NCBI GenBank assembly: GCA_964585585.1
Contig: CAZPEL010000008.1
Span: 1 to 27,252, forward strand
Length of the DNA: 27,252 bases
Direction of reading: 5' to 3'
From: CAZNAQ01 sp964585585
GTDB lineage: Bacteria; Patescibacteriota; Patescibacteriia; Patescibacteriales; JAGXOH01
Shown here: positions 13,836 to 22,197 of the stretch, piece by piece
How positions within the stretch are numbered: the stretch's first letter is position 1
Layout: each line of letters starts with the position of its first letter
The notes under the pieces: model-generated
What the model was told of the DNA's origin: nothing
The model's database searches: none
Seen by the model: the letters and a program-made list of their open reading frames with translations, nothing else
Made by a program: the position numbers and the translations under genes

Positions 13836-14075
13836 ATGAAATTAGCTTTTCGAGGTTCCAAAAACCTGGCCCAGAAAATAAACCGGATCATTATCACCTT
13901 GATCATTAATGGAGTATTGCTTTTGATCCTGGCCGTGTTGGCGGTCTGGTCTCCCTTGGTGACCCGTCTTTTGATCGGTTTAACTATTTTGGTAGTGGCC
14001 TATCTATTTTTCTATTTGGCTTATCGGATCTGGGAGTTGCGGCAGCATCTTGAAAAATATCTGAAAATGAAATAG
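13836..14075 (+). CDS. Small membrane protein with two transmembrane helices
   Basis: The 79-residue protein has a basic amphipathic start (residues 1-16), two hydrophobic segments (about 18-41 and 43-65) and a basic, helical tail. No family is recognised. It lies 12 bases before a lipoprotein gene and likely opens a three-gene unit (13836-16257) of envelope-type proteins. There is no Shine-Dalgarno sequence; a terminator-like hairpin sits 18 bases upstream. The function is unknown. Confidence 0.7.
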   Translation: MKLAFRGSKNLAQKINRIIITLIINGVLLLILAVLAVWSPLVTRLLIGLTILVVAYLFFYLAYRIWELRQHLEKYLKMK

Positions 14076-14087
14076 AATTGACCTATT

Positions 14088-14552
14088 ATGGTAACAGTTA
14101 CAAGATTTATAAAAAAAGGAGGCGCAGGATTACTGCTGGCGGTTTTGGTTTTGGTTTTATCTGCCTGTGGACCCGAACCGGTTATGGACCAACCGGCCGA
14201 GGATGGTAATTTTCATTACCGGAATCAGAGTTTGGGTTTTGAGGTGACATTGCCGCCCAGTTTTGAGCATTATCAAACCCAGCGTCGGGAAAAGAACGAT
14301 TATACCGAGATCGTTTTTTTGGTGCCCACCAGTGACACCTCCGCTTTTCAAGTGGTTAGCGGCTACGGCAAGCCCTTGACAGTTCGGGTTTACAAACAGA
14401 AAAAAGAGAATTACGGCGATTTCCGGGAATTCGCCCAAAAGGACGGTAATTATTATACCGTGGATTTCTGGGAGCGGATCCCCCGGGACTGGCAGAACCA
14501 ATGGAGCGAAGAGGTCCAAAATAAAATCAAGCAATCTTTAAAGTTGAAGTGA
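14088..14552 (+). CDS. Putative lipoprotein
   Basis: The 154-residue product has a basic N-terminus, a hydrophobic signal (about 11-25) and a lipobox LSAC (24-27), so it is likely a lipid-anchored surface protein. The mature part contains YRNQSLGFEVTLPPSFEHYQ (about 44-63), a pattern seen in small beta-sheet domains of extracytoplasmic proteins that begin with a short-range 'Y.n...gf.v.lP..w' signature. No enzyme motif is seen. It is 12 bases after the small membrane protein and 4 bases before the 566-residue protein, so the three are probably cotranscribed. The stop is TGA. Confidence 0.78.
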   Translation: MVTVTRFIKKGGAGLLLAVLVLVLSACGPEPVMDQPAEDGNFHYRNQSLGFEVTLPPSFEHYQTQRREKNDYTEIVFLVPTSDTSAFQVVSGYGKPLTVRVYKQKKENYGDFREFAQKDGNYYTVDFWERIPRDWQNQWSEEVQNKIKQSLKLK

Positions 14553-14556
14553 TTCT

Positions 14557-16257
14557 ATGGTCAGCCCTCATTTAAAAAGAAAAACCCAAGAATTACCCCA
14601 TGTTTCTCCCGGAGCCCAAAAGCTTCTTAAGACCGTCTACAATCAACAGAATCGGGAAGAAGGGGAGACCGAGGCCCCGAAAATAAGGGTTTCCGAGCTT
14701 ATCTCCAAGATGGCTTTTTATTATGAAAAGATCCGCAATTCCGTGGATTATAATGAAGAGTACCTGTTGCGCAAGGATGCCATAGAAAGGATCTTAAAAA
14801 GGCAGATCGTGATCGAGAGTATAATTAAGGCCTCCAAGAGCGAGGAAATAGCCAAGCATTTATTAGTGGAACTTATTCGGGCCGGTTATTTGCCTAACAA
14901 CAAGGTACCCGAGGACAAGATCAGGGAGGTGGGCCGGATCATTGAGAAATATATCAAGTTACGGAATTATTCCCTGCCCAGTTTGGCCAGCTCTCTGAAT
15001 TTATCCCCTTCGGAAAAAAGAACCAAGGCAGAGAAAAAGAATATAGAGGAAAGGCGGGATTTAAATAATTGGATCCTGGCTTTGGCCGCCAGTGAAATAG
15101 AGGAGAATTTGGGCCGGGACGAAGTTAAGGAAACCGTGGTTAAAAATCTTTTTGAATACTTGAACAGCAATATTCAATTACCGGAGAATTCTTCTTATCG
15201 CAAGGATCTAAAGATCCAAATATATATCAGCATCCATAGAAAATTCCTGAAATTCGATGATGATATGCTGAGTTTTATTTTGTTTAAGTATTTTAACGGC
15301 GAGTGGAAGGCCGCCGGAGATGAGGAGATAAAAAGCATCGGAGAGAATATCGATGCCCATCGCCAGGCCATCAACAAGCAACTGGAGCACCCTCTGGCCA
15401 GACAGATTGACAAAGTGGTGGGCAGATATAGTATTTTTTATTCCATTTTGACCGATATGATGCGGGAGGATCCGGTTTATTTCTATAATGTGGTCAGCAG
15501 CAAGCCGGAGGTTTTTTCGGATCTGGCCAAAAAGATTTTTAACAAGAGATTTAAGCAGAGTAAGTCCAAACTATGGCGGGCGGCGACCAGGAGTATTATC
15601 TATATCTTTTTGACCAAGTCCATTTTTGTCATAATCCTGGAAGTCCCGGCCACTAAATGGTTGGGCGAGACCATAGACCCTTTATCCTTGGCTATAAACA
15701 TTCTTTTCCCTCCCTTTTTATTATTTTTGGCGGTTTTCTTTACCAGGTTGTCCAATGAAGAGAATACCAGCCGGGTTATCGAAGGGGTAAAGGAAATAAC
15801 CTTCCAAGAGGACCAAAGGTCAGAGCCGGTGTATTTGCGCTCTCCCTCCAAAAGGGGCAGGGTTTCCAATTTTGTTTTCGGAACCTTTTATTCCCTGACT
15901 TTTCTAATATCCTTCGGGGCCGTGGTCTGGATCTTGGACCAAATAGGTTTTAATTGGGTCAGTATCATCATTTTTTTGTTCTTTTTGGCCTTTGTCAGTT
16001 TCTTTGCCATTCGGATCCGCAAGACCACTCGGGAATTCATCATCGTGGAACCCAAGGAGAATATCTTTACTTTTTTATTGGACTTTTTTTCCATACCCAT
16101 AATAGCGGTCGGGAAGTGGCTGTCCCAAAGATTTTCCCGGCTTAATGTGTTTGTCTTTATTTTGGATTTTATTATCGAGGCTCCCTTTAAGGTCTTTGTC
16201 GAGATAGCCGAGCAATGGACCAAGTATGTCAAGGAAAGGAAGGATGACATCGTTTAA
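14557..16257 (+). CDS. Large hypothetical protein with helical cytosolic half and membrane half
   Basis: No characterised family is recognised in this 566-residue protein, which looks like a lineage-specific conserved type. The first 340 residues are soluble, charged and mostly helical (for example LLRKDAIERILKRQIVIESI, 70-89). The rest is membrane-embedded: hydrophobic segments at about 345-364, 376-397, 437-460, 465-486 and possibly 502-521 and 529-549, with a basic loop between 398 and 436. The end is a charged tail. It starts 4 bases after a lipoprotein gene, indicating a shared transcript and perhaps a common envelope complex. No catalytic motif could be found. Confidence 0.8.
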   Translation: MVSPHLKRKTQELPHVSPGAQKLLKTVYNQQNREEGETEAPKIRVSELISKMAFYYEKIRNSVDYNEEYLLRKDAIERILKRQIVIESIIKASKSEEIAKHLLVELIRAGYLPNNKVPEDKIREVGRIIEKYIKLRNYSLPSLASSLNLSPSEKRTKAEKKNIEERRDLNNWILALAASEIEENLGRDEVKETVVKNLFEYLNSNIQLPENSSYRKDLKIQIYISIHRKFLKFDDDMLSFILFKYFNGEWKAAGDEEIKSIGENIDAHRQAINKQLEHPLARQIDKVVGRYSIFYSILTDMMREDPVYFYNVVSSKPEVFSDLAKKIFNKRFKQSKSKLWRAATRSIIYIFLTKSIFVIILEVPATKWLGETIDPLSLAINILFPPFLLFLAVFFTRLSNEENTSRVIEGVKEITFQEDQRSEPVYLRSPSKRGRVSNFVFGTFYSLTFLISFGAVVWILDQIGFNWVSIIIFLFFLAFVSFFAIRIRKTTREFIIVEPKENIFTFLLDFFSIPIIAVGKWLSQRFSRLNVFVFILDFIIEAPFKVFVEIAEQWTKYVKERKDDIV

Positions 16258-16261
16258 AACT

Positions 16262-16305
16262 CAAAATTCACCTGCCTGCCGGCAGGCAGGAAACTCAAAA
16301 TTCAA
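16262..16305. repeat. Dispersed palindrome element upstream of rsmI
   Basis: A perfect 20-base palindrome built of CCTGCCTGCC and GGCAGGCAGG (16271-16290) is flanked by ACTCAAAATTCA words on both sides. It matches the element at 12755-12810 in both core and arrangement. Confidence 0.85.
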
Positions 16306-16358
16306 AAAGTTTGGTTTTTAAAGATATTAAAATAATATTCGTGAGTTTGTAATTAACT

Positions 16359-17081
16359 ATGAGTAATTTATATATAGTTGCCACGCCGATAGGAAATTTG
16401 GAAGACATTACTTTGAGGGCGCTTCGAGTGCTCAAGGAGGTGGATTTTATTTTGTGCGAGGACACCCGGGTGACCGGGAAGTTGTTGGAGCATCACGGCA
16501 TAGATACCGGGACCATTTCCTACCATCAGCATTCCCGTTTGTCCAAAGTTAACCGGATCTTAGAGTTTTTAAAAGATGGTAAAGATTTGGCCTTGGTCAG
16601 CGATTCCGGAACCCCGGGTGTTTCCGACCCGGGCGGCAAATTAGTGGAACAGGTCTATCAAGAGTTGGGTGATAAGGTAGAAATAGAATCAGTACCCGGC
16701 CCCTCGGCCGTAACCGCGGCTTTGTCCATTTCCGGCTTGCCGGCGGACAAATTTTTGTTTTTGGGCTTTCCGCCCCATAAAAAAGCGCGGCAAAAATTTT
16801 TAAAAAAAGTTATAAGCGGGGAATATCCGGTGGTGATCTATGAGTCCAAGTACCGGATAATGAAATTTTTAAAAGAATTAGAAGCCGGCCTGGAAGGGAA
16901 TCAAGGAATTAAAGGCGGAAAACAGAAAAAGGAGACTACCGTAGTGGTCTGCCGAGAGCTTTCCAAAATGTATGAAACCGTCTATCGAGGCGGAGTAGAG
17001 GAGGTGCGGGCGCAAATGGATCCGGAAAGAACCGGTAGCCGGGACGACCAAAAAGGAGAATTCGTGGTCATTATTTCCTAA
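16359..17081 (+). CDS. rsmI: 16S rRNA (cytidine(1402)-2'-O)-methyltransferase RsmI
   Basis: RsmI 2'-O-methylates C1402 of 16S rRNA in the decoding centre. The 240-residue protein belongs to the tetrapyrrole-methylase fold. It shows the family start LYIVATPIGNLEDITLRAL (4-22), CEDTRVTGKLL (33-43), SYHQHS (54-59), LVSDSGTPGVSDPG (79-92), VPGPSAVTAALSISGLP (116-132) and FLGFPP (138-143). A Gly/Lys-rich stretch near 180-192 is inserted before the last strands. Length is slightly shorter than many RsmI proteins that carry an extra C-terminal HTH. Upstream is a palindromic repeat; metG follows 78 bases downstream. Confidence 0.95.
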   Translation: MSNLYIVATPIGNLEDITLRALRVLKEVDFILCEDTRVTGKLLEHHGIDTGTISYHQHSRLSKVNRILEFLKDGKDLALVSDSGTPGVSDPGGKLVEQVYQELGDKVEIESVPGPSAVTAALSISGLPADKFLFLGFPPHKKARQKFLKKVISGEYPVVIYESKYRIMKFLKELEAGLEGNQGIKGGKQKKETTVVVCRELSKMYETVYRGGVEEVRAQMDPERTGSRDDQKGEFVVIIS

Positions 17082-17089
17082 ATAAGTAC

Positions 17090-17147
17090 CCCAAATTCAA
17101 TTCTAACTTCTAAATTCTAAACTCTCCTGCCTGCCGACAGGCAAGAG
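17090..17147. repeat. Degenerate copy of the palindrome element upstream of metG
   Basis: TTCTAA-type words (17098-17125) precede a CTCTCCTGCCTG / CAGGCAAGAG hairpin (17122-17147) with loop CCGA. The core is a decayed version of the 16271-16290 palindrome. Confidence 0.65.
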
Positions 17148-17159
17148 ATTCCAACAAAT

Positions 17160-18728
17160 ATGCCTAACAAGAAATTCTATGTAACTACCCCCATTTATTA
17201 TGTTAACGCCGATCCCCATATCGGCCATACCTATACTACTATAGCCGCCGATGTCTTGGCCCGCTATCACCGCATGGTCGGAGAGGAGGTTTTTTTTGCT
17301 ACCGGAACCGATGAACACGGGGCCAAGATCCAGGAAAAAGCCAAGGAGGCGGGGGAGGAGCCGAAGCAGTTTGCGGACAAAGTGGCGGCCCGATTCCAGG
17401 TGACCTGGGATGAGATGGCTATTTCCCATAACAGATTCATCCGCACCACCGAAGAAGAGCACAAAAAAGCGGTTCAAAAGGCCTTGCAACATATGTATGA
17501 CCAGGGTGATATTTATTTGGGTGAGTACGAAGGGCTTTATTGCCAAGGTTGCGAGCAATATAAAAGCGAGAGCGACCTGGTAGACGGCAAGTGTCCGGAC
17601 CACGATATCGAGCCGGAAAAGGTGAGTGAAGAAACCTATCTTTTCCGAATGTCTAAATATACCGAAACTTTGCGGAAGAAAATAGAAGACGACGAGATTA
17701 AGATCCGGCCGGAAGAGAAAAAAAACGAAATTTTGGCCTTTTATAAAAATGAAGGCCTGCATGATATTTCCTTTTCCCGGAAAAAGGTCAGCTGGGGCAT
17801 ACCCCTACCCTGGGACGAAAGCCATACCGCTTATGTTTGGGCCGATGCTTTTTTGAATTATCTTACGGTTTTGGGCTGGCCGGGCCAAGCCGAAAAAGCT
17901 CCGGATTTTTGGCCGCCGCAAACCCAGCTTATGAGTAAGGATATCCTGCGGGTTCACGCCACCATTTGGCCGGCCATGCTTCTTTCTTTGGGTCTGGATT
18001 TGCCGGAAGAGATATTTGTCCACGGTTTTTTTATGGTGGACGGAAAGAAAATGAGTAAAACCCTGGGTAATGTTATAACCCCCCAAGACCTGGGTCGTCG
18101 TTACGGAGTGGACGGCGCCCGGTATCTATTAATGCAGGCCACTGTTTTCGGCTACGACGGGGATATTAGCTGGAATAAATTCGACGAAAGGTTTAATGCT
18201 TATTTAGCCAATGGCTTGGGGAATTTAGTGGCCCGGGTTTTGAGTTTAACCGAGAAGAATTTTTCCGGCCTGGTTCCGGAAGCGGACATCCAAAAAGCCG
18301 GCGAGATCGAGATGTTGAATGAAAGCGAGGAAAAGACCGGCAATTTCCAAGATAATTTCCAAAAATTATTAAAGGACTATCAAGAAAGATTACAAACTAA
18401 GAGTATGGACGGAGCTATCGAGGATATCAATGCCTTGATCGGGTCTTGTGATAAGCATATTTCAGCCATTAAGCTCTGGGAGTTGGTGAAAAGCGACCCG
18501 GAGGCGGCCGCTTCCCATATTTATGCCCTGCTGGAAACCATCCGCAGAGTAGCTTGGCTGGTTTGGCCCTTTATGCCGGAAACCACCGAGAACATTCTGG
18601 CCAAGCTGGGCCTGGACTCGGGCCGGGAGATGGGTAAAAAATTTGCCGAAGCCATGGAATGGGGCGGCTTGTCCGCCGGACAAACAATAGAAAAAGGCAA
18701 ACCCCTGTTCCCCCGCTTACAAGATTAA
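17160..18728 (+). CDS. metG: Methionyl-tRNA synthetase
   Basis: MetRS charges tRNA(Met). The 522-residue protein carries HIGH (20-23) and KMSKT (297-301) signatures of class I synthetases, the MetRS start TPIYYVNADPHIGH (10-23) and the tryptophan-rich WADAFLNYL segment (227-235). A single zinc knuckle is formed by C128, C131, C145 and H148, with His in place of the usual fourth Cys. The anticodon-binding helical domain fills the C-terminal third. The dimerising tRNA-binding (EMAP-like) tail of longer MetRS enzymes is absent, which is common. No Shine-Dalgarno sequence precedes the ATG. Confidence 0.97.
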   Translation: MPNKKFYVTTPIYYVNADPHIGHTYTTIAADVLARYHRMVGEEVFFATGTDEHGAKIQEKAKEAGEEPKQFADKVAARFQVTWDEMAISHNRFIRTTEEEHKKAVQKALQHMYDQGDIYLGEYEGLYCQGCEQYKSESDLVDGKCPDHDIEPEKVSEETYLFRMSKYTETLRKKIEDDEIKIRPEEKKNEILAFYKNEGLHDISFSRKKVSWGIPLPWDESHTAYVWADAFLNYLTVLGWPGQAEKAPDFWPPQTQLMSKDILRVHATIWPAMLLSLGLDLPEEIFVHGFFMVDGKKMSKTLGNVITPQDLGRRYGVDGARYLLMQATVFGYDGDISWNKFDERFNAYLANGLGNLVARVLSLTEKNFSGLVPEADIQKAGEIEMLNESEEKTGNFQDNFQKLLKDYQERLQTKSMDGAIEDINALIGSCDKHISAIKLWELVKSDPEAAASHIYALLETIRRVAWLVWPFMPETTENILAKLGLDSGREMGKKFAEAMEWGGLSAGQTIEKGKPLFPRLQD

Positions 18729-18747
18729 AAAATTTCTACATCCAATA

Positions 18748-18777
18748 AAAAAGGATAGATCGCGGTCTATCCTTTTT
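18748..18777 (+). terminator. Intrinsic terminator after metG
   Basis: AAAAAGGATAGA (18748-18759) pairs perfectly with TCTATCCTTTTT (18766-18777) around a 6-base loop, ending in T5. Confidence 0.9.
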
Positions 18778-18902
18778 GGTTTTACTCCATTTTTTCATAG
18801 GGAAGGCGTTTCCCTGGGAGTCAACCATTAACATTTTAAATCATTGATTTTTATCAGGGGCTATGAGAAACTAAAAGAAGATAATTATTCAATTAAAATT
18901 TT

Positions 18903-21410
18903 ATGAACCGAGAATTCAAACCTCAAAAATTGCCCTTTATTTTTATCCACATTTTTTGGATTGCCTTTGTGTCCCTTATTCTTTTGGCTGTGTATGTCAG
19001 TCTTGCCCTGATCGTCACTCTGCCGCCTATTGTATTTTGGGGAATTCCGGTTTTGTTGTTATTGGTCATTGGCTTTGCTTATCTCCAGGCCTGTGTAGTT
19101 TACAAAAAAAGGCGGTATCTGTTCCAAGATGACCGCATCATCCAGTATTCCGGGGGGATCTTTTCCGATAGCCAGACCGAATTGTTGATAAAAAACATTA
19201 CTCATATTAAAAGAGTTTATCCCTTTATTGAATATGGATTGTTTAGAACCGGCCATATCCGGGTGGAGACGGCCGGTTCTCAAGAGTCAGAGGTTAAGGT
19301 GGCTTCAGTGGATAATGTGGAAGAATTAATGAATTTAATAGAGGACTCTATGTCTCGGAACGGCTTTGATCTGGGTCGGGAAGACCTGAAATATACCGAG
19401 AAACCCCACCCTCTGGGAGCTTTTTTTGAAGTTTTTAAAAGTTTTTTGATCACCGCCCTTATTATAGGTTATATTTTCTTTGATGTTATTTTCGAACTAT
19501 CTGACAGCCAAGGTTTCCAGACCTTTCTAGAAAGTGGCGGCCTGGGCCTACTTGTTATCTTGGCGGCCCTTTTATTGCTTGCTTTACTTACTTGGTCTGT
19601 TTTTAGATTTTTAGACCTTTTAAAAAGGGAATATAAGATATATTCCAATATCATAACCTATACCGAAGGTTTCCTGAATAAGCATTACGCCTTTATTCCT
19701 TTTAAGAATTTAAGTGATTCCGCTACCACTCAAACCATAGTAGATAGAATCTTTGATCTTTATGATGTTAAGTTGAGCGCTCAAGGAAGTGGTCATGAAG
19801 TTTTATTTAAGAATTTAAAAAGAGGAAAAGAGATAAGTGAAACCTTGGATGACTTGATTGATAATTATCGGGAACCGGACGAAGCTCCGGCCGAGCCCCG
19901 GCCCGGTGTCTCGTCCCGGCCGGAAGAGGCCGGAGCGGCCCCGAAGGAAGAAAGGCGAGCCGATTTTAGTCGATATGAAACAGAATTTACCGCTGATTTT
20001 CAGATGAATATGACCCGGCACTTTTTTCCTTTGCTTGTTTATCTTCCCTTGTTGGTGGCGGGTATTGCTTTTCCTGTGCTTCTGTTGCCGGCGGTAATAA
20101 TATTGTTGGCCAACTTCATCCCCTTGCTTTTGCAGGCCAAATTTACCCGTTTTTATGTCAAGAAAAAAGGCATGCTTCGTCATTACAAGTTTATAACCGT
20201 AAAGGATATAGAGTTTACCAACACCAAGATCACCGGCGCGGTTATCAAGAGGAATTTTGTGGATTATTGGTTTAACACAGCCACTGTCAGGTTCTATTCT
20301 ATCGGAGCCGGAAACAATCTGGAGTTCACCCATATGGACTATGATCCGGAGTTTATGGACAGGATTGTGGGAAAAGTAGCCCTAAAACCGGAACAAGAGG
20401 TCTTTACTATTAATTCCCATTTTAGTTTTTTTGAATCCTTAAAAGCCGGTTTTTTCTGGATGATAGCGATAGTCCTGATTGTTGTGGTGTGGTTGGTTTT
20501 TGTTGGATCCATTTTCGGTCTCACTCAAGCTATTATACCTTTAGTTTTGGTGGCTGTGATCTGGGGAGTGATATATATTTATCAAGTATTCTATTATCGC
20601 TTTTCCGAAGTGGTGTTTTACGAAGATGTGGTCTATTTTCAAAAAGGGATATTCTTTAAGAGCTTCTATTATGCCCGCTACGACAACATTAAGGACATAA
20701 CCACCACCAAATATCCCTTTAGTCGGGAAGGGGACCTGCGTTTTAATATAGCCGGAGAAAAAGTGGTCAAGACCCAGCAGGGTAAATCCATTCAATCCCA
20801 TCATTTTACTATCAAATATGTTCCGGATATACCGGTTCAGGACGAGTTGATAGATTTTATCCTCCTTCGTCGGCCTCATCCGGATCAAATTAAAGGTTAT
20901 TTAAAAAGCCCGAAAGAGTATGCCGGCCAAAGTTTAACAATAAAAAGACCCTCCTTAAAAAATCCTTTGTTGGTAACCATCCTGATCCTGGTCGCGCCCA
21001 ATGCTTTAGTTCTTTTTTTGATAGCTTCAGCCACGCAGGTAAGCAATATCATTATCCTTTTGGCCATTCTTCTGGTGTTGCTGGACATTCTCCTCTTGGG
21101 GGCGGTGGTTCTATATACCCGGGTTAAAAGATATATTATAGAAGATACCAGGGTTTTGGCCCGCTGGGGAGTGTTTTTTAGGAAGCAAACCTCGATAGTT
21201 TTCGAAAAGATAGACTTTCTGAACAATCATCAGGGACTCATAAACAAGATCTGCGGCAACGGGGACATTACGGTCAACACCGTCGGGAGCAGCAAGCCGG
21301 AATTAAGGATCAGGAATTTAAATGATTATCAAGAATTTTATCAGGAATTACAAAAAGTTTATAAAAACTTTGACCTGAATGGCCAAAAGAGCGATCAAGG
21401 TCAAGGATAA
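18903..21410 (+). CDS. Membrane protein with five TM-pair plus bacterial PH (bPH2) units
   Basis: The 835-residue protein is built from five repeats of a hydrophobic membrane segment pair followed by a soluble domain of the bacterial PH (bPH2/DUF304, YdbS/YdbT-like) type. Membrane parts lie at about 14-62, 178-236, 373-411, 517-563 and 686-738. Soluble units lie at about 69-150, 242-320, 414-494, 564-657 and 740-822. The units share the pattern 'y.i.d..i....G.f......i.f.ki..i' (RRYLFQDDRIIQYSGGIF at 70-87, VKRYIIEDTRVLARWGVFF at 741-759). A Pro/Glu/Ala-rich linker (about 322-352) separates units 2 and 3 and is GC-richer than its surroundings. Function is unknown; YdbT-type proteins are linked to envelope stress. 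The next gene starts 5 bases later. Confidence 0.85.
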   Translation: MNREFKPQKLPFIFIHIFWIAFVSLILLAVYVSLALIVTLPPIVFWGIPVLLLLVIGFAYLQACVVYKKRRYLFQDDRIIQYSGGIFSDSQTELLIKNITHIKRVYPFIEYGLFRTGHIRVETAGSQESEVKVASVDNVEELMNLIEDSMSRNGFDLGREDLKYTEKPHPLGAFFEVFKSFLITALIIGYIFFDVIFELSDSQGFQTFLESGGLGLLVILAALLLLALLTWSVFRFLDLLKREYKIYSNIITYTEGFLNKHYAFIPFKNLSDSATTQTIVDRIFDLYDVKLSAQGSGHEVLFKNLKRGKEISETLDDLIDNYREPDEAPAEPRPGVSSRPEEAGAAPKEERRADFSRYETEFTADFQMNMTRHFFPLLVYLPLLVAGIAFPVLLLPAVIILLANFIPLLLQAKFTRFYVKKKGMLRHYKFITVKDIEFTNTKITGAVIKRNFVDYWFNTATVRFYSIGAGNNLEFTHMDYDPEFMDRIVGKVALKPEQEVFTINSHFSFFESLKAGFFWMIAIVLIVVVWLVFVGSIFGLTQAIIPLVLVAVIWGVIYIYQVFYYRFSEVVFYEDVVYFQKGIFFKSFYYARYDNIKDITTTKYPFSREGDLRFNIAGEKVVKTQQGKSIQSHHFTIKYVPDIPVQDELIDFILLRRPHPDQIKGYLKSPKEYAGQSLTIKRPSLKNPLLVTILILVAPNALVLFLIASATQVSNIIILLAILLVLLDILLLGAVVLYTRVKRYIIEDTRVLARWGVFFRKQTSIVFEKIDFLNNHQGLINKICGNGDITVNTVGSSKPELRIRNLNDYQEFYQELQKVYKNFDLNGQKSDQGQG

Positions 21411-21415
21411 AATTT

Positions 21416-21646
21416 ATGTTTTCTATAAGCGGTTTTATGGGTATTGTAGTCGGGTTAATAATCCTTTTTTGGTTGATTGTTGTGGGGGTGGTGGTTTTTG
21501 TAGTGGTATATTTGCTTAAATACAATGATCAGAAAAAACAGGAACAAAAAGAAAAACCTTTGGAGATCCTTAAAGAAAGATACGCCAAGGGAGAAATAAG
21601 CAAAGAGGAATTTGAAGGCAAAAAACAGGAATTAAAGAAGGATTAG
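21416..21646 (+). CDS. Small membrane protein with SHOCT-type C-terminus
   Basis: The 76-residue protein has one long hydrophobic segment (about 8-34), a Lys/Gln-rich linker and a C-terminal SHOCT motif: LEILKERYAKGEISKEEFE (49-67). SHOCT modules are short C-terminal helical pairs found on many membrane proteins and probably mediate oligomerisation. It begins 5 bases after the five-unit PH protein, which itself belongs to a group often found next to SHOCT proteins, so the two probably share a transcript and act together at the membrane. Confidence 0.85.
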   Translation: MFSISGFMGIVVGLIILFWLIVVGVVVFVVVYLLKYNDQKKQEQKEKPLEILKERYAKGEISKEEFEGKKQELKKD

Positions 21647-21742
21647 GGGTTGATTTTCCTTAAAAAATATGGTAAAAAGGAAAAAGTTGTTTTCTTAATT
21701 TTTCAAACCGAAACCAACGGCCAAACAAAAAAGGAGGGAATC

Positions 21743-22012
21743 ATGGCAACAATGAACTTTAGCAATGAAGAAGAATTGAAAGACGCGGGCAGAGACATTA
21801 TCCAGATGATGCTTAACAGGGAAACGAACATTCCTGTTATCGGGGAAGAGAACCTGAACGAACTGGTGGACATCCAAGAATTAATCGCGGAGACCGAGGA
21901 TACTCTCGGTATTGAACTGAAGCCGGAACAGAACGGCGGTCTCCCCCGGACCATCGAGGATTACGAGACTCTTCTCGTGTCTTGTTTTTTTTCTACTGTT
22001 TCTTCTTCCTAA
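21743..22012 (+). CDS. Small acidic protein with ACP-like helix pattern
   Basis: The 89-residue acidic protein starts at an ATG 6 bases after a strong Shine-Dalgarno AAGGAGGG; an in-frame reading from further upstream lacks any ribosome binding site. Residues about 41-76 (VDIQELIAETEDTLGIELKP ... TIEDYETLL) resemble helices 2-4 of acyl carrier proteins, where 'ELi...Ee.fgiei......T..d...ll' is typical. The phosphopantetheine-accepting Asp-Ser-Leu is not present, so it would not be a working carrier. The last residues are Ser/Phe/Cys-rich. It opens a series of short, separately terminated genes. The ACP link is tentative and the function is unknown. Confidence 0.7.
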   Translation: MATMNFSNEEELKDAGRDIIQMMLNRETNIPVIGEENLNELVDIQELIAETEDTLGIELKPEQNGGLPRTIEDYETLLVSCFFSTVSSS

Positions 22013-22023
22013 GTCTTTCTCCG

Positions 22024-22051
22024 GCCCGCTTACCAACCAAGCGGGCTTTTT
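22024..22051 (+). terminator. Intrinsic terminator after the 21743 gene
   Basis: GCCCGCTT (22024-22031) pairs with AAGCGGGC (22039-22046) around ACCAACC, followed by T5. Confidence 0.92.
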
Positions 22052-22091
22052 GTTTTGCTTGGGTGATCAAGGTCTTGAAGTAAACCTAAGA

Positions 22092-22120
22092 TTGACATTT
22101 TTAAATTTTTATGATTTAAT
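22092..22120 (+). promoter_or_regulatory. Promoter of the DUF218 gene
   Basis: TTGACA (22092-22097) and TTTAAT (22115-22120) are 17 bases apart. The boxA-like AGTTCTTTAAAA begins at 22139, about 13 bases after the predicted start, and the strong SD AAAGGAGG follows just before the ATG at 22198. Confidence 0.75.
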
Positions 22121-22197
22121 TCAGTTTTAGTTTCAGTTAGTTCTTTAAAATTTTTTAAAAATATAAAATTCAAGCAAATCAAGCAAAGGAGGATAGG

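Noticed and set aside
14550..14552. Possible recoding of TGA (Gly) as in Gracilibacteria
   Set aside because: TGA closes this gene 4 bases before the next start and also ends tmk; proteins such as MetRS and RarA read normally with code 11.
17103..17762. 219-codon open frame on the minus strand
   Set aside because: Antisense shadow of metG; its first residues come from the palindromic repeat upstream of metG.
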